Source: Lachnospiraceae bacterium MD308 (GTDB lineage Bacteria > Bacillota > Clostridia > Lachnospirales > Lachnospiraceae). Taken from it: a DNA stretch of 64,000 nt. The position numbers and the translations under genes are program-made. This document shows positions 33,945-42,171 of this stretch, in pieces. How positions within the stretch are numbered: the first letter of the stretch is position 1; each line of letters begins with the position of its first letter. Under the pieces are notes generated by a model. That model saw only the letters and a program-made list of their open reading frames with translations. It did no database searches and was not told the DNA's origin. The stretch lies in assembly GCA_000403475.2 (NCBI GenBank), contig KE159795.1:2318350-2382349 (forward strand). The letters are read 5' to 3'.

Positions 33945-33973
33945 CCAGAAACAAAAGTTTCTGGATTTTTTAT
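33945..33973. terminator. Bidirectional intrinsic terminator
   Basis: Stem ccagaaac / gtttctgg with aaaa loop. T runs follow on both strands (attttttat on +, gggttttta on -), so it can end both the PucR-like gene on + and the tRNA-Cys transcript on -. Confidence 0.85.
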
Positions 33974-33975
33974 AG

Positions 33976-34047
33976 AGGCGCAGACCGGATTTGAACCGGT
34001 GAATCAGGGTGTTGCAGACCCATGCCTTACCACTTGGCTACTGCGCC
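33976..34047 (-). tRNA. tRNA-Cys (anticodon GCA)
   Basis: On the minus strand the 72-nt sequence folds as a cloverleaf: acceptor GGCGCAG paired with CTGCGCC, a D arm GCCAAGTGGTAAGGC, an anticodon loop CTGCAAC giving GCA, and a T arm CCGGTTCAAATCCGG. No CCA is encoded. A consensus promoter lies just upstream and a terminator just downstream. Confidence 0.95.
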
Positions 34048-34065
34048 GTACTTCAAGCAAAAATT

Positions 34066-34094
34066 ATTATAACAAATATTTGAAAGATAGTCAA
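34066..34094 (-). promoter_or_regulatory. Sigma-A promoter for tRNA-Cys
   Basis: On the minus strand: TTGACT (plus 34089-34094), 17-bp spacer, TATAAT (plus 34066-34071). Transcription would begin about 10 bases before the tRNA 5' end. Confidence 0.85.
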
Positions 34095-34241
34095 TAACAA
34101 ATTATTAAAAGTTTTACGGAAAGTTTTGCATAGATAAATTTGCCCTGGTAGTTGCCTATGGGCTGCCATACGTGCTAATATTATGTAGGGACGCATTCGC
34201 CGTGAAAAGATATTAGATGTGGCGGCAATGGGAGGGAGTAT

Positions 34242-35522
34242 ATGGAAAGATTGACAGAGTTAATAAAAACGGATATGAAACCGGCGCTTGGAGTAACGGA
34301 GCCCGGGGCAATCGCATTTGCAGTAGCAACGGCGAGAGAATATACCGAAGGGGAGATTGTAAAGGTAAAGGTATCGCTTAATTCGGGGATGTATAAGAAT
34401 GCCTTTACATGCGGAATCCCTAATTCATCACAGTTTGGGAACCTTTACGCAGCGGCGCTTGGAGCAGTTGCGGCAAAGGCAGAGCTTGGCCTTGAATCGC
34501 TGGCGCATATTACCCGGGAGGATAATGACAGGGCTGCGAAGATGGTTGAGGATGGCAAGGTTGAGGTGGTGATGGACCATGTGGGTTCACAGATTACCAT
34601 CGATGCTGCTGTAATTACAGAAAAGGACAGTGTTACTGTTCGGATTCGTGAGAGTCATACGGGGATTGTTAGTATTGAGAAAAATGGGGAGATTATATTT
34701 TCCAGAGAATCTTCCGGGGAAAATAAGAATGGAGCGGAGGAAATACCGGTGATTCACCAGTATACGCTTCATGAGCTGCTTGCGTATGTGTCGGATGTAC
34801 CGGAGAGGGATATTAGCTTTATAAGAGAAGCTTTTTCTATGAATATGGAACTTTTAGAAGAGGGGCTTCACTCTGACCGGACGATAATTACAAAGCAGTT
34901 ATTAAGGGAAAACCAAAACCAGATTATCTCAAAGGACGCACTGCGCACAGCACAGCTTTTGTGTAATGGTGCAATCGAGGCCAGAGTGCTTGGGCTTAAC
35001 CGTCCGGCTATGAGCATCACTGGAAGCGGCGCTCACGGAATTATCGCGACGATGCCGTTGTTTGCCTATTTTCAGGTGCATTATGGGGAGGTGGGGGATG
35101 TGCTTCTCCTTCGTGCGACAGCATTGAGTTATCTGATAACGATGTATATTAAAGAATATTCCGGGAAGCTTTCGGCTTTTTGCGGATGCGGGATTGCGGC
35201 AGGCTGCGGCATGGCGTGCGGACTTGCGTTCTTAAGAGGGGCGAAAGAAAGACAGATTGGTATGGTAATCCGCAATATGGCAAGCGGCCTGACCGGGATG
35301 ATCTGTGACGGCGGCAATCATGGCTGTGCTATGAAAGGGATTGTGTCTGTGGATGCTGCATATCGTGCGGTGGATCTGGCGATGCAGGATGCAGGCATCG
35401 GGGAGATTCATGGAATCAATGGAAGGACGCCCGAAGAGACAATGAGATATATGGGGATGATCGCGTCTCCGGGAATGGTTCATACAGAAGAGACAATTGT
35501 AGGTATAATGGAGCAGAAATAA
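34242..35522 (+). CDS. cyuA: L-cysteine desulfidase / UPF0597 (CyuA-like)
   Basis: This 426-residue protein matches the UPF0597/serine dehydratase alpha-like family: PALGVTEPGAIAFAVATARE at residues 14-33, a SITGSGAHGIIATMPL loop, and the cysteines FCGCGIAAGCGMACG (about 312-326) and ICDGGNHGC (about 353-361), which are candidate [4Fe-4S] ligands. Members such as CyuA/YhaM and the archaeal L-cysteine desulfidase convert L-cysteine to pyruvate, ammonia and sulfide. The gene stands close to tRNA-Cys and a PucR-like regulator. It has a gggagggag site. Confidence 0.85.
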   Translation: MERLTELIKTDMKPALGVTEPGAIAFAVATAREYTEGEIVKVKVSLNSGMYKNAFTCGIPNSSQFGNLYAAALGAVAAKAELGLESLAHITREDNDRAAKMVEDGKVEVVMDHVGSQITIDAAVITEKDSVTVRIRESHTGIVSIEKNGEIIFSRESSGENKNGAEEIPVIHQYTLHELLAYVSDVPERDISFIREAFSMNMELLEEGLHSDRTIITKQLLRENQNQIISKDALRTAQLLCNGAIEARVLGLNRPAMSITGSGAHGIIATMPLFAYFQVHYGEVGDVLLLRATALSYLITMYIKEYSGKLSAFCGCGIAAGCGMACGLAFLRGAKERQIGMVIRNMASGLTGMICDGGNHGCAMKGIVSVDAAYRAVDLAMQDAGIGEIHGINGRTPEETMRYMGMIASPGMVHTEETIVGIMEQK

Positions 35523-35533
35523 GAATGGAGTGA

Positions 35534-36319
35534 ATGAAGTTGAGCAGGAAAATAAAGGATAAGAAAAACCATGTGCTTTCCAATGTCGTTTTGGCGGTAT
35601 CGGTGGTAGTATTTATCTTGGCGGCATATCAGTTGTTTAGGATTGGCAAGGGATATCAGGACGGAAGAAAAGATTATAAGGAGATACAGGACCTTGCGAT
35701 AACGAAGAAAAAGGATAAAAAGAGCGGAGAGGATAAATTTATTGTAGATTTTGAAAAGCTTGCCGAAAAGAATCCGGATGTTATCGGATGGCTTAGATTT
35801 GACCCGGAGCCGAAGGTTATCAATTATCCGATTGTACAGGGAAAGGATAACCAGGAGTACCTTCACAAGACATTTTCAAAAAATGAGAACGGACTTGGAG
35901 CTATCTTTTTAAATGTAGATAACAGCAGTAAATTCAAAGATAAACATTCTATTATATATGGACACCGTATGAAGGACGGCTCTATGTTCCGGCATTTGCA
36001 GGACTACGAAAAAAAAGAGTTCTGGAAAAAAAATCAACGGTTTTTCATCTATACGCCCAGCGGACGGGTGATTACTTACCGGGTCTATTCGGCGGGAGAG
36101 GTGCTTGATATGTCGGATGCATATGAGACGGAGTTCGCGAACGGAACCGAATATCAGGAATTCATAGATCAGACGAAAAAGGATTCTATCTACGATACGG
36201 GGGTAAAGGTGCGGACGTCCGATAAGGTCGTTACGCTGTCCACTTGTACTCAGGCCAGTGATAATCACCGCTTTGTAGTGCATGGAGTGAAAGAGTCGGA
36301 AGACGTTGTGGAAGAATAA
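35534..36319 (+). CDS. srtB: Class B sortase
   Basis: This 261-residue protein has an N-terminal membrane anchor (about residues 14-35) and the sortase B domain: DVIGWLRFDPEPKVINYPIV, IYGHRM with catalytic His144, LSTCTQ with Cys238 and NHRFVVHG with Arg246. It should join sorting-signal proteins to the cell wall or to each other. No substrate gene with an obvious sorting signal is adjacent. Confidence 0.93.
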   Translation: MKLSRKIKDKKNHVLSNVVLAVSVVVFILAAYQLFRIGKGYQDGRKDYKEIQDLAITKKKDKKSGEDKFIVDFEKLAEKNPDVIGWLRFDPEPKVINYPIVQGKDNQEYLHKTFSKNENGLGAIFLNVDNSSKFKDKHSIIYGHRMKDGSMFRHLQDYEKKEFWKKNQRFFIYTPSGRVITYRVYSAGEVLDMSDAYETEFANGTEYQEFIDQTKKDSIYDTGVKVRTSDKVVTLSTCTQASDNHRFVVHGVKESEDVVEE

Positions 36320-36342
36320 AGAGGAATTGAGAGGTGAATCGG

Positions 36343-36534
36343 ATGGCGGCGTACACGTATGAAGTCGGTGATACCGTTACATTGAAAAAACAACATCCAT
36401 GCGGGAGTAAAGAGTGGGAAATCCTTCGTGTGGGGGCGGACTTCCGCCTGAAATGCAAAGGATGCGGACACCAGATTATGATTGCCCGCAGACTGGTGGA
36501 AAAAAATACAAGAGATTTGCGGAAAAAAGCTTGA
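36343..36534 (+). CDS. DUF951 protein
   Basis: This 63-residue protein matches DUF951: YEVGDTVTLKKQHPCGSKEW, RVGADFRLKCKGCGHQIM. The CG and CxxC cysteines probably bind zinc. The family is widespread in Firmicutes near rpsF or the chromosome partition genes and resembles a small nucleic-acid-binding β barrel; its function is unknown. I use the ATG at 36343, not the upstream GTG. Confidence 0.85.
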   Translation: MAAYTYEVGDTVTLKKQHPCGSKEWEILRVGADFRLKCKGCGHQIMIARRLVEKNTRDLRKKA

Positions 36535-36559
36535 AACAGGCATTAGAGTATGTTAACAT
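36531..36559 (+). promoter_or_regulatory. Putative sigma-A promoter of the rpsF operon
   Basis: TTGAAA at 36531-36536, 17-bp spacer, TAACAT at 36554-36559. The -35 box overlaps the stop of the DUF951 gene. It would give a leader of about 105 nt before rpsF. Confidence 0.5.
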
Positions 36560-36583
36560 ATCTAATTGTGATACATTGAATTC

Positions 36584-36611
36584 ATACCGTATACATTTTC
36601 AGATACGGTAT
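36584..36611 (+). promoter_or_regulatory. Leader hairpin before rpsF, candidate S6:S18 binding site
   Basis: Perfect 9-bp stem ataccgtat / atacggtat with a 10-nt loop in the leader of rpsF-ssb-rpsR. S6:S18 autoregulatory RNA motifs with a CCG near a hairpin are known in this operon in many bacteria; the match here is suggestive only. Confidence 0.45.
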
Positions 36612-36674
36612 GGATATCCTTGCTCTTGCCGTTGAAGCGAGAGCCAAAAGACCAGAAGGAGGTGCAAAGGCGAC

Positions 36675-36962
36675 ATGAATAAATATGAATTAGCTGTTGT
36701 TGTCAGTGCAAAAATCGAAGATGACGAGAGAGCACAGGTAGTCGAAAAAGTGAAAGCTTTAGTAGAGCGTTTCGGCGGCCAGATCTCAGATGTCGATGAA
36801 TGGGGTAAGAAGAGATTAGCTTACGAAATTCAGAAGATGAAAGAAGGATATTATTATTTCATCCACTTCGAATCTGATGCTGAGACTCCAGGCGAAATCG
36901 AACAGAGAATTCGCATCATGGATAACGTGCTCAGATATTTATGCGTTAGACAGGAAGCATAA
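36675..36962 (+). CDS. rpsF: 30S ribosomal protein S6
   Basis: This 95-residue S6 begins MNKYELAVVVSAKIEDDERA and has GGQISDVDEWGKKRLAYEIQ and the FIHFESDAETPGEIEQRIRI strand. S6 pairs with S18 on the 30S platform. It heads the operon rpsF-ssb-rpsR and has a strong aaggagg site. Confidence 0.98.
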   Translation: MNKYELAVVVSAKIEDDERAQVVEKVKALVERFGGQISDVDEWGKKRLAYEIQKMKEGYYYFIHFESDAETPGEIEQRIRIMDNVLRYLCVRQEA

Positions 36963-36982
36963 GCAGGAAGCAGAGGTAGAAT

Positions 36983-37438
36983 ATGAATAAAGTAATTTTG
37001 ATGGGACGCTTAACAAGAGATCCGGAAGTAAGATATTCACAGGGTGACAGTTCTATGGCAATCGCAAGGTATACCCTGGCAGTTGACCGCAGATTCAGAC
37101 GGAACAATGACGGGGAGCAGACTGCTGACTTTATCGGCTGTGTTGTTTTCGGTAAAGGTGCGGAATTTGCAGAGAGATATTTTCGACAGGGCCTTAAAGT
37201 TGTAGTGACCGGCCGTATCCAGACGGGCAGCTACACGAACAAGGACGGCCAGAAAGTATACACGACGGATGTCGTAGTTGAGGATCAGGAATTTGCAGAG
37301 AGTAAAGCGATGAGCGATGCCAATGCAGGAGGCTTTCGTCAGTCAGCGCCCACACCGGCTCCGGCACCGGTATCCGATGCAGGTGACGGTTTCATGAATA
37401 TTCCCGATGGAATAGATGAAGAATTACCTTTTAACTAA
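36983..37438 (+). CDS. ssb: Single-stranded DNA-binding protein
   Basis: This 151-residue SSB has the OB fold (NKVILMGRLTRDPEVRYSQG, FIGCVVFGKGAEFAERYF, VVVTGRIQTGSYTNKDGQKV), a low-complexity linker and an acidic tip ending EELPFN, the site that binds partner proteins. It sits between rpsF and rpsR as in most Firmicutes. Confidence 0.98.
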   Translation: MNKVILMGRLTRDPEVRYSQGDSSMAIARYTLAVDRRFRRNNDGEQTADFIGCVVFGKGAEFAERYFRQGLKVVVTGRIQTGSYTNKDGQKVYTTDVVVEDQEFAESKAMSDANAGGFRQSAPTPAPAPVSDAGDGFMNIPDGIDEELPFN

Positions 37439-37462
37439 TATTGAATAGGAGGTTGAGAAACA

Positions 37463-37729
37463 ATGGCTTACGATAAAGCAAATCGCCCGGAAGGCGGCTT
37501 CAAAAGAAGAGGCGGCGGACGCAGAAGAAAAAAAGTCTGTGTTTTCTGTGGAAAAGAAAACAATGAGATCGATTATAAAGATGTTGCAAAGTTAAGAAAG
37601 TATATCTCTGAGAGAGGTAAGATTCTTCCGAGAAGAATTACAGGAAACTGCGCAAAGCATCAGAGAGCGCTTACTGTAGCAATCAAGAGAGCGCGTCATA
37701 TTGCATTGATGCCATATGTACAGGATTAA
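37463..37729 (+). CDS. rpsR: 30S ribosomal protein S18
   Basis: This 88-residue S18 has a basic glycine-rich N-terminus, [40 protein letters not shown] and the [20 protein letters not shown] helix. The retained cysteines suggest a zinc-binding (C+) form. A terminator follows. Confidence 0.98.
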   Translation: MAYDKANRPEGGFKRRGGGRRRKKVCVFCGKENNEIDYKDVAKLRKYISERGKILPRRITGNCAKHQRALTVAIKRARHIALMPYVQD

Positions 37730-37738
37730 TGAGTAAGT

Positions 37739-37797
37739 AAGAGGGAACCTGACAGGCCAGAAGCTATATTGGTCTGAAGGGAATCCCTCTTTTTTTG
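37739..37797 (+). terminator. Terminator of rpsF-ssb-rpsR
   Basis: aagaggga pairs with tccctctt, with a long branched loop between them, followed by ttttttt. Confidence 0.85.
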
Positions 37798-37901
37798 TCA
37801 TACAGCGGAGCTTATCTTTGAACAGCGGGGCATTCTGGCCGCAGGGGTAACGTTTTTAACCGTTTTACATATAATAAAACAGATACCAGTGCAAGGAGTG
37901 T

Positions 37902-38264
37902 ATGTACATGGACCAAAAACTGCCTTTTTATATGGTGTACCAGATGCCGATATTCGGCGATGAGGATAGAATGCTCCGGCGGGATTACACTTATATGAAG
38001 AGTGCCTATCCTGATACGGCAAAGCGCCTTCTTCCATTTATAGAAGAGGAATGTGATCGATTAGAGTACGATGGCAGCATGATGTTTGATGAATATCCGG
38101 ATAAACTGCAATTGCGGATGATGTGCCGGAGAATTTACGATAAAGCAGAAAAAGAGGAAGAAAATCCGGGAGAGTGGCTTAATGAGCTGATTCAGGTCAT
38201 GGCATTTCAGGAATTGTGCCAGAGACGCTGTGAACACAGGCATTACAGAAAAAAATTGTATTAG
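37902..38264 (+). CDS. Hypothetical protein
   Basis: This 120-residue acidic protein has Tyr- and Met-rich N-terminal half (PFYMVYQMPIFGDEDRMLRR, DYTYMKSAYPDTAKRLLPFI) and a basic end (CQRRCEHRHYRKKLY). No membrane segment or signal peptide is seen. I do not recognise its family by name. A TATAAT at 37870-37875 could serve as its -10 box, and an aaggag site is present. ATG at 37902 and 37908 are both possible. Confidence 0.7.
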   Translation: MYMDQKLPFYMVYQMPIFGDEDRMLRRDYTYMKSAYPDTAKRLLPFIEEECDRLEYDGSMMFDEYPDKLQLRMMCRRIYDKAEKEEENPGEWLNELIQVMAFQELCQRRCEHRHYRKKLY

Positions 38265-38412
38265 TTATCCGGGTGGGCGGATGGTTCGCAAAAAAGGGGC
38301 TGTGCAGAGGGGAACAAAACGTATGTGCGCAGCCCTTTGCAGATTTGTGGGTAGACGGATGGATAAAGATATGTTAAAATGTCTTTCGTATTGTAGATAA
38401 GGGGAGTTGGAC

Positions 38413-38928
38413 ATGGACAATATCATTTTTATCGGTATGCCAGCCGTGGGGAAGAGCACGATCGGGGTCGTGGCGGCGAAGCATCTGGGGTATAACTTTA
38501 TTGATACGGATTTGCTGATTCAGGAAAAGGAGAAAAGACTCCTGAGAGATATTATTGCTCAGGAAGGGCTGGAAAAATTTTTAAAAATTGAAGATCGCAT
38601 TAATGCGGAGGTTCAGGCGGAGCATTCAGTGATTGCTCCGGGCGGAAGCGTTATATATTGTGAAAATGCTATGAAACATTTTAAAGAGATTGGAATCATC
38701 GTATATTTGAAAGCTTCTTTTGAAACAATAAGTAAAAGGCTTGGAAATGCGAAAAAGCGCGGGGTGGTTTTCAGAGAAAACCAGACGCTTGAGGATTTGT
38801 ATCAAGAGCGCACCGCTCTTTTTGAAAAGTATGCAGATGTTACCGTATGCGAGGATGGTGTAAGCTTAGAGGAAACCTTTGAACTTGTGCTTGATACGCT
38901 AAAAAATGGTAAATATGTTACGGATTAG
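38413..38928 (+). CDS. Shikimate kinase-like protein
   Basis: This 171-residue P-loop kinase has Walker A GMPAVGKSTIG, the DTD motif (FIDTDLLIQEKEKR), EDRINAEVQAEHSVIAPGGS with the substrate-binding GG pair and a lid region (ANAKKRGVVF-like). It is the size of AroK, which phosphorylates shikimate in aromatic amino acid synthesis. The shikimate-binding arginines are less clear than in classic AroK, and no other aro genes are near, so it could be a paralog. ATG at 38413 after ggggag. Confidence 0.75.
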   Translation: MDNIIFIGMPAVGKSTIGVVAAKHLGYNFIDTDLLIQEKEKRLLRDIIAQEGLEKFLKIEDRINAEVQAEHSVIAPGGSVIYCENAMKHFKEIGIIVYLKASFETISKRLGNAKKRGVVFRENQTLEDLYQERTALFEKYADVTVCEDGVSLEETFELVLDTLKNGKYVTD

Positions 38929-38935
38929 TTACACA

Positions 38936-38957
38936 ATTGTAAAAAAGATTTTACAAT
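38936..38957. promoter_or_regulatory. Palindrome overlapping the murA -35 box
   Basis: attgtaaaa (38936-38944), aaga, ttttacaat (38949-38957): a perfect 9-bp inverted repeat covering the -35 region of the next promoter. It looks like a repressor operator; the regulator is unknown. Confidence 0.45.
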
Positions 38958-38977
38958 CACGAAATTTGTGATATAAT
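38950..38977 (+). promoter_or_regulatory. Sigma-A promoter upstream of murA
   Basis: TTTACA at 38950-38955, 16-bp spacer, TATAAT at 38972-38977. The spacer itself contains atcac / gtgat arms. It lies 87 bases before murA. Confidence 0.7.
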
Positions 38978-39064
38978 AAGCAAGTATGAATATAGTAATT
39001 TACATATCTTACGGAGTAAGATGAGATGGTTTGATATAGAATAAGTTAGTGTCGAGGTGCATGT

Positions 39065-40357
39065 ATGGAGCAATATATTATAAAAGGCGGACACCCGTTG
39101 GTAGGAGAAGTTGAGATTGGCGGAGCAAAGAATGCAGCTCTTGCGATTCTGGCGGCAGGTATTATGACAGACGATACAGTACGCATTGATAATCTTCCGG
39201 ATGTTAATGATATCAATGTCCTTCTGGATGCGATTAAGGGAATCGGTGCGAGTGTGCATCGCGTTGACCGGCATACAGTTACAGTTAACGGAAAAGGAAT
39301 CAGGGATTTTAGTATAGAATACGATTATATAAAAAAGATTCGGGCGTCCTATTATTTGCTCGGCGCCTTGCTTGGGAAATATAAACATGCGGAGGTGGCG
39401 CTTCCGGGCGGATGCAATATCGGGAGCCGGCCGATTGACCAGCATTTGAAAGGATTCCGGGCACTCGGTGCGGATGTGGATATTGAGCATGGTAAGATTA
39501 TCGCAGAGGCGGACCGCCTGGCAGGTAAGCATATTTACTTTGACGTGGTGAGCGTCGGGGCCACGATCAATGTAATGATGGCTGCTACGATGGCAGAGGG
39601 GCTTACCATTATGGAAAATGTGGCGAAAGAGCCGCATGTGGTGGATGTTGCCAATTTCCTCAACAGTATGGGCGCGAATATCAGGGGAGCCGGTACGGAT
39701 GTAATCAAGATCCGCGGCGTAAGGAGCCTTCATGGAACGGAGTATTCCGTTATTCCGGATCAGATTGAGGCGGGGACATTTATGTTCGCGGCAGCAGCTA
39801 CCAGAGGAGACGTTACGGTACTCAATGTTATCCCGAAGCATCTCGAAGCAACGATCGCAAAGCTGCTTGAGATTGGGTGTGAGGTTGAAGAGTTTGATGA
39901 TGCGGTGCGTGTAGTGTCCAAGGGAGGACTTCGCAGTACCCATGTAAAGACACTTCCTTATCCGGGCTTCCCGACAGATATGCAGCCGCAGATTGGTGTG
40001 ACTTTAGCTCTGTGCAAAGGGACAAGTACGATTACAGAGAGTATTTTTGAGAATCGTTTTAAATATTTGGATGAGCTGGCGAGAATGGGCGGCAACGTAA
40101 AGATTGAAGGAAATTCTGCCACGATTGAGGGCGTGAAAGAGTTTTCGGGCGCCAGAGTGAGTGCGCCTGACCTTCGGGCAGGAGCGGCGCTGTGTATCGC
40201 GGGCCTCGCAGCCGAGGGCATTACGATTGTGGATGATATCGTGTATATTCAGAGAGGCTACGAGAGATTTGACGAGAAGCTCAGATGCATCGGCGCAGTG
40301 ATGGAGAAGGTAGAGACGGAGAGACAGATTCAGAAATTTAAGTTGAAAGTAAGCTAA
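39065..40357 (+). CDS. murA: UDP-N-acetylglucosamine 1-carboxyvinyltransferase MurA
   Basis: This 430-residue enzyme transfers enolpyruvate to UDP-GlcNAc, the first committed step of peptidoglycan synthesis in the cytoplasm. The conserved K22-N23 (GGAKNAALAILAA), the active-site loop PGGCNIGSRPIDQH with Cys117 (site of fosfomycin attack), and QIEAGTFMFAAAATRGDVTV are present. It has its own promoter. A small two-component system follows. Confidence 0.96.
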   Translation: MEQYIIKGGHPLVGEVEIGGAKNAALAILAAGIMTDDTVRIDNLPDVNDINVLLDAIKGIGASVHRVDRHTVTVNGKGIRDFSIEYDYIKKIRASYYLLGALLGKYKHAEVALPGGCNIGSRPIDQHLKGFRALGADVDIEHGKIIAEADRLAGKHIYFDVVSVGATINVMMAATMAEGLTIMENVAKEPHVVDVANFLNSMGANIRGAGTDVIKIRGVRSLHGTEYSVIPDQIEAGTFMFAAAATRGDVTVLNVIPKHLEATIAKLLEIGCEVEEFDDAVRVVSKGGLRSTHVKTLPYPGFPTDMQPQIGVTLALCKGTSTITESIFENRFKYLDELARMGGNVKIEGNSATIEGVKEFSGARVSAPDLRAGAALCIAGLAAEGITIVDDIVYIQRGYERFDEKLRCIGAVMEKVETERQIQKFKLKVS

Positions 40358-40408
40358 TCTTTGAATTATGATGATAATCCTGTATAATGTTATCTGTGAA
40401 AGGAGCAG

Positions 40409-41086
40409 ATGGCAATGTACAGGATTTTTATTGTTGAGGATGATATGACGATTGCGGGAGCGCTTTTGGACCACCTTGGGAAATGGGGGTATGAGGCGGA
40501 ATACGCGAGGAACTTTGAAAATATTGTGGAGAGATTCGTGGAGTTTGACCCGCAGCTTGTGATTCTTGATATCATGCTTCCGCTGTTCAACGGATTTCAT
40601 TGGTGTCAGGAGATTCGGAAGGTATCGAAGGTGCCGATTATATTCCTGTCGTCGGCAAGTGACAATATGAACATTGTCATGGCGATGAATATGGGAGGCG
40701 ACGATTTTATCGAAAAGCCGTTTGACTTAAATGTAGTGACGGCGAAGGTGCAGGCAATTATGAGACGGGCGTACGCTTTTCAGGGTGCGGTGGAGGTCAT
40801 TGAGTGCCAGGGAATCGTCTTGAAGCTTAGTGACGCCACGGTAAATGTCAAGGGGCAGGAGAAGGAGCTTACGAAGAATGAATTCCGGATTCTAAGGCTC
40901 CTGATGGAGAAGGCAGGGCATATTGTCCCCAGGGATGAGATTATCGGAAATCTGTGGGAGAGTGACGAATTTATCGATGATAACACGCTGACTGTGAATA
41001 TCACAAGGCTCAGAAAGAAACTGGAATCTCTGGGGGCCTCTGACGTGATACGGACGAAGAAAGGGATTGGGTATATAATCGAATGA
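40409..41086 (+). CDS. BceR-type response regulator
   Basis: This 225-residue OmpR-family regulator has a receiver domain with phospho-acceptor D54 (LVILDIMLPLFNG), invariant lysine in DFIEKPFDL, and a C-terminal winged helix (LTKNEFRILRLLMEKAGHIV, LTVNITRLRKKLES). Together with the overlapping kinase and the ABC transporter downstream it forms a Bce-like cell-envelope/peptide-antibiotic module. The palindrome at 42846 may be its operator. The stop overlaps the kinase start (ATGA). Confidence 0.9.
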   Translation: MAMYRIFIVEDDMTIAGALLDHLGKWGYEAEYARNFENIVERFVEFDPQLVILDIMLPLFNGFHWCQEIRKVSKVPIIFLSSASDNMNIVMAMNMGGDDFIEKPFDLNVVTAKVQAIMRRAYAFQGAVEVIECQGIVLKLSDATVNVKGQEKELTKNEFRILRLLMEKAGHIVPRDEIIGNLWESDEFIDDNTLTVNITRLRKKLESLGASDVIRTKKGIGYIIE

Positions 41087-42135
41087 AAGAAACGGTAGAA
41101 ATGCTTGTCAGATACTTGCGGGAGCATCTGTGGGAAATTATTATGTATATTGGGTTTATGCTTATCTTTCCGGGAATGTTCTATCTATATAATATCCGAA
41201 CGGATGCGGTGAAGTATACTACTCTGCTCTCTTTTGTCTGGTTTACTGCCTGGGAGAGTGCCGGATTTCTGAGGTACAAAAGACGGCATGAGGAATTGCT
41301 TGAGATTGAGAAGAGAGCGCCGGCGGAGCTTAGCAGGCTTCCAAAGGCTGCCTCGTCTATAGAGGAAGACTATCAGAGGATATTGGAGAAAGTGTATCAT
41401 GAGATGGTGGCGGAGGAATCTTTAAGCAGGGAGTTCCGGCGTGAGACTGCGGATTATTACGGTATGTGGGTGCACCAGATTAAGACGCCTATAGCAGCGC
41501 TCAGGGTGCTTTTGCAGTCAGGAATCCTTACGGACGCGGCGGATGGTTCGGCGGCGGAAGAAAGGCTTTTCGGATTAGTTCAGGGGATGAAACAGGAGCT
41601 TTTTAAGATTGAGCAGTATGTGGAGATGGCGCTGGTTTATCTGAGGACTGCGGATATGACTTCGGATTTTGTGTTTGAGCAGTATGATCTGGACAGTATT
41701 ATCCGGCAGGCGGTGAAGAAATATTCCCAGATGTTTATCCTGCAGGATGTAAAGCTTAATTATAAGCCGGTGGAAAAAAGGGTGCTTACAGATGAAAAGT
41801 GGCTGGTGTTTGTGATTGAGCAGCTTTTGTCTAATGCGCTTAAGTATACCGGGCAGAAAGAGCATCCGGCCATTTCCATCTATACGGAGGGGGAGTGCCT
41901 TGTGATTGAGGATACAGGAATCGGAATCTGGGCGGAGGATCTTCCGCGGGTATTTGAGAAGGGATTTACCGGGTATAATGGGAGAGAGGATAAAAAGTCA
42001 ACCGGAATCGGCCTGTATCTTTGCAAGACGGTGACGGATAAACTAAGGCATGAAATCCGGCTGGATTCAGAGGTGGGAAAAGGAACGAAGGCGTATATCG
42101 GCTTCGGGCGAAGGACAGAGAGAATTTATGAGTGA
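41083..42135 (+). CDS. BceS-type intramembrane-sensing histidine kinase
   Basis: This 350-residue kinase has two closely spaced membrane helices (about residues 17-35 and 44-60) with almost no outside loop, typical of intramembrane-sensing kinases that rely on a BceAB transporter. The HisKA-like segment has His131 in GMWVHQIKTPIAALR. The ATPase domain has LLSNALKYTG (N box), EDTGIGIWAEDLPRVFEKGF and STGIGLYLCK (G boxes). It overlaps the regulator gene by 4 bases. Confidence 0.92.
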   Translation: MKETVEMLVRYLREHLWEIIMYIGFMLIFPGMFYLYNIRTDAVKYTTLLSFVWFTAWESAGFLRYKRRHEELLEIEKRAPAELSRLPKAASSIEEDYQRILEKVYHEMVAEESLSREFRRETADYYGMWVHQIKTPIAALRVLLQSGILTDAADGSAAEERLFGLVQGMKQELFKIEQYVEMALVYLRTADMTSDFVFEQYDLDSIIRQAVKKYSQMFILQDVKLNYKPVEKRVLTDEKWLVFVIEQLLSNALKYTGQKEHPAISIYTEGECLVIEDTGIGIWAEDLPRVFEKGFTGYNGREDKKSTGIGLYLCKTVTDKLRHEIRLDSEVGKGTKAYIGFGRRTERIYE

Positions 42136-42171
42136 GCGCGGCCGGTTTGGGCGCGGAAGGGGCATAAGTTT

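Noticed and set aside
34095..34241. T-box or other riboswitch before the cysteine desulfidase gene
   Set aside because: No T-box sequence, specifier stem or terminator could be seen in this gap, and no convincing promoter either.
38957..39943. Long minus-strand reading frame (328 codons) across murA
   Set aside because: murA on the + strand is certain; the antisense protein is rich in His, Arg and Cys with no family pattern, typical of a shadow frame.
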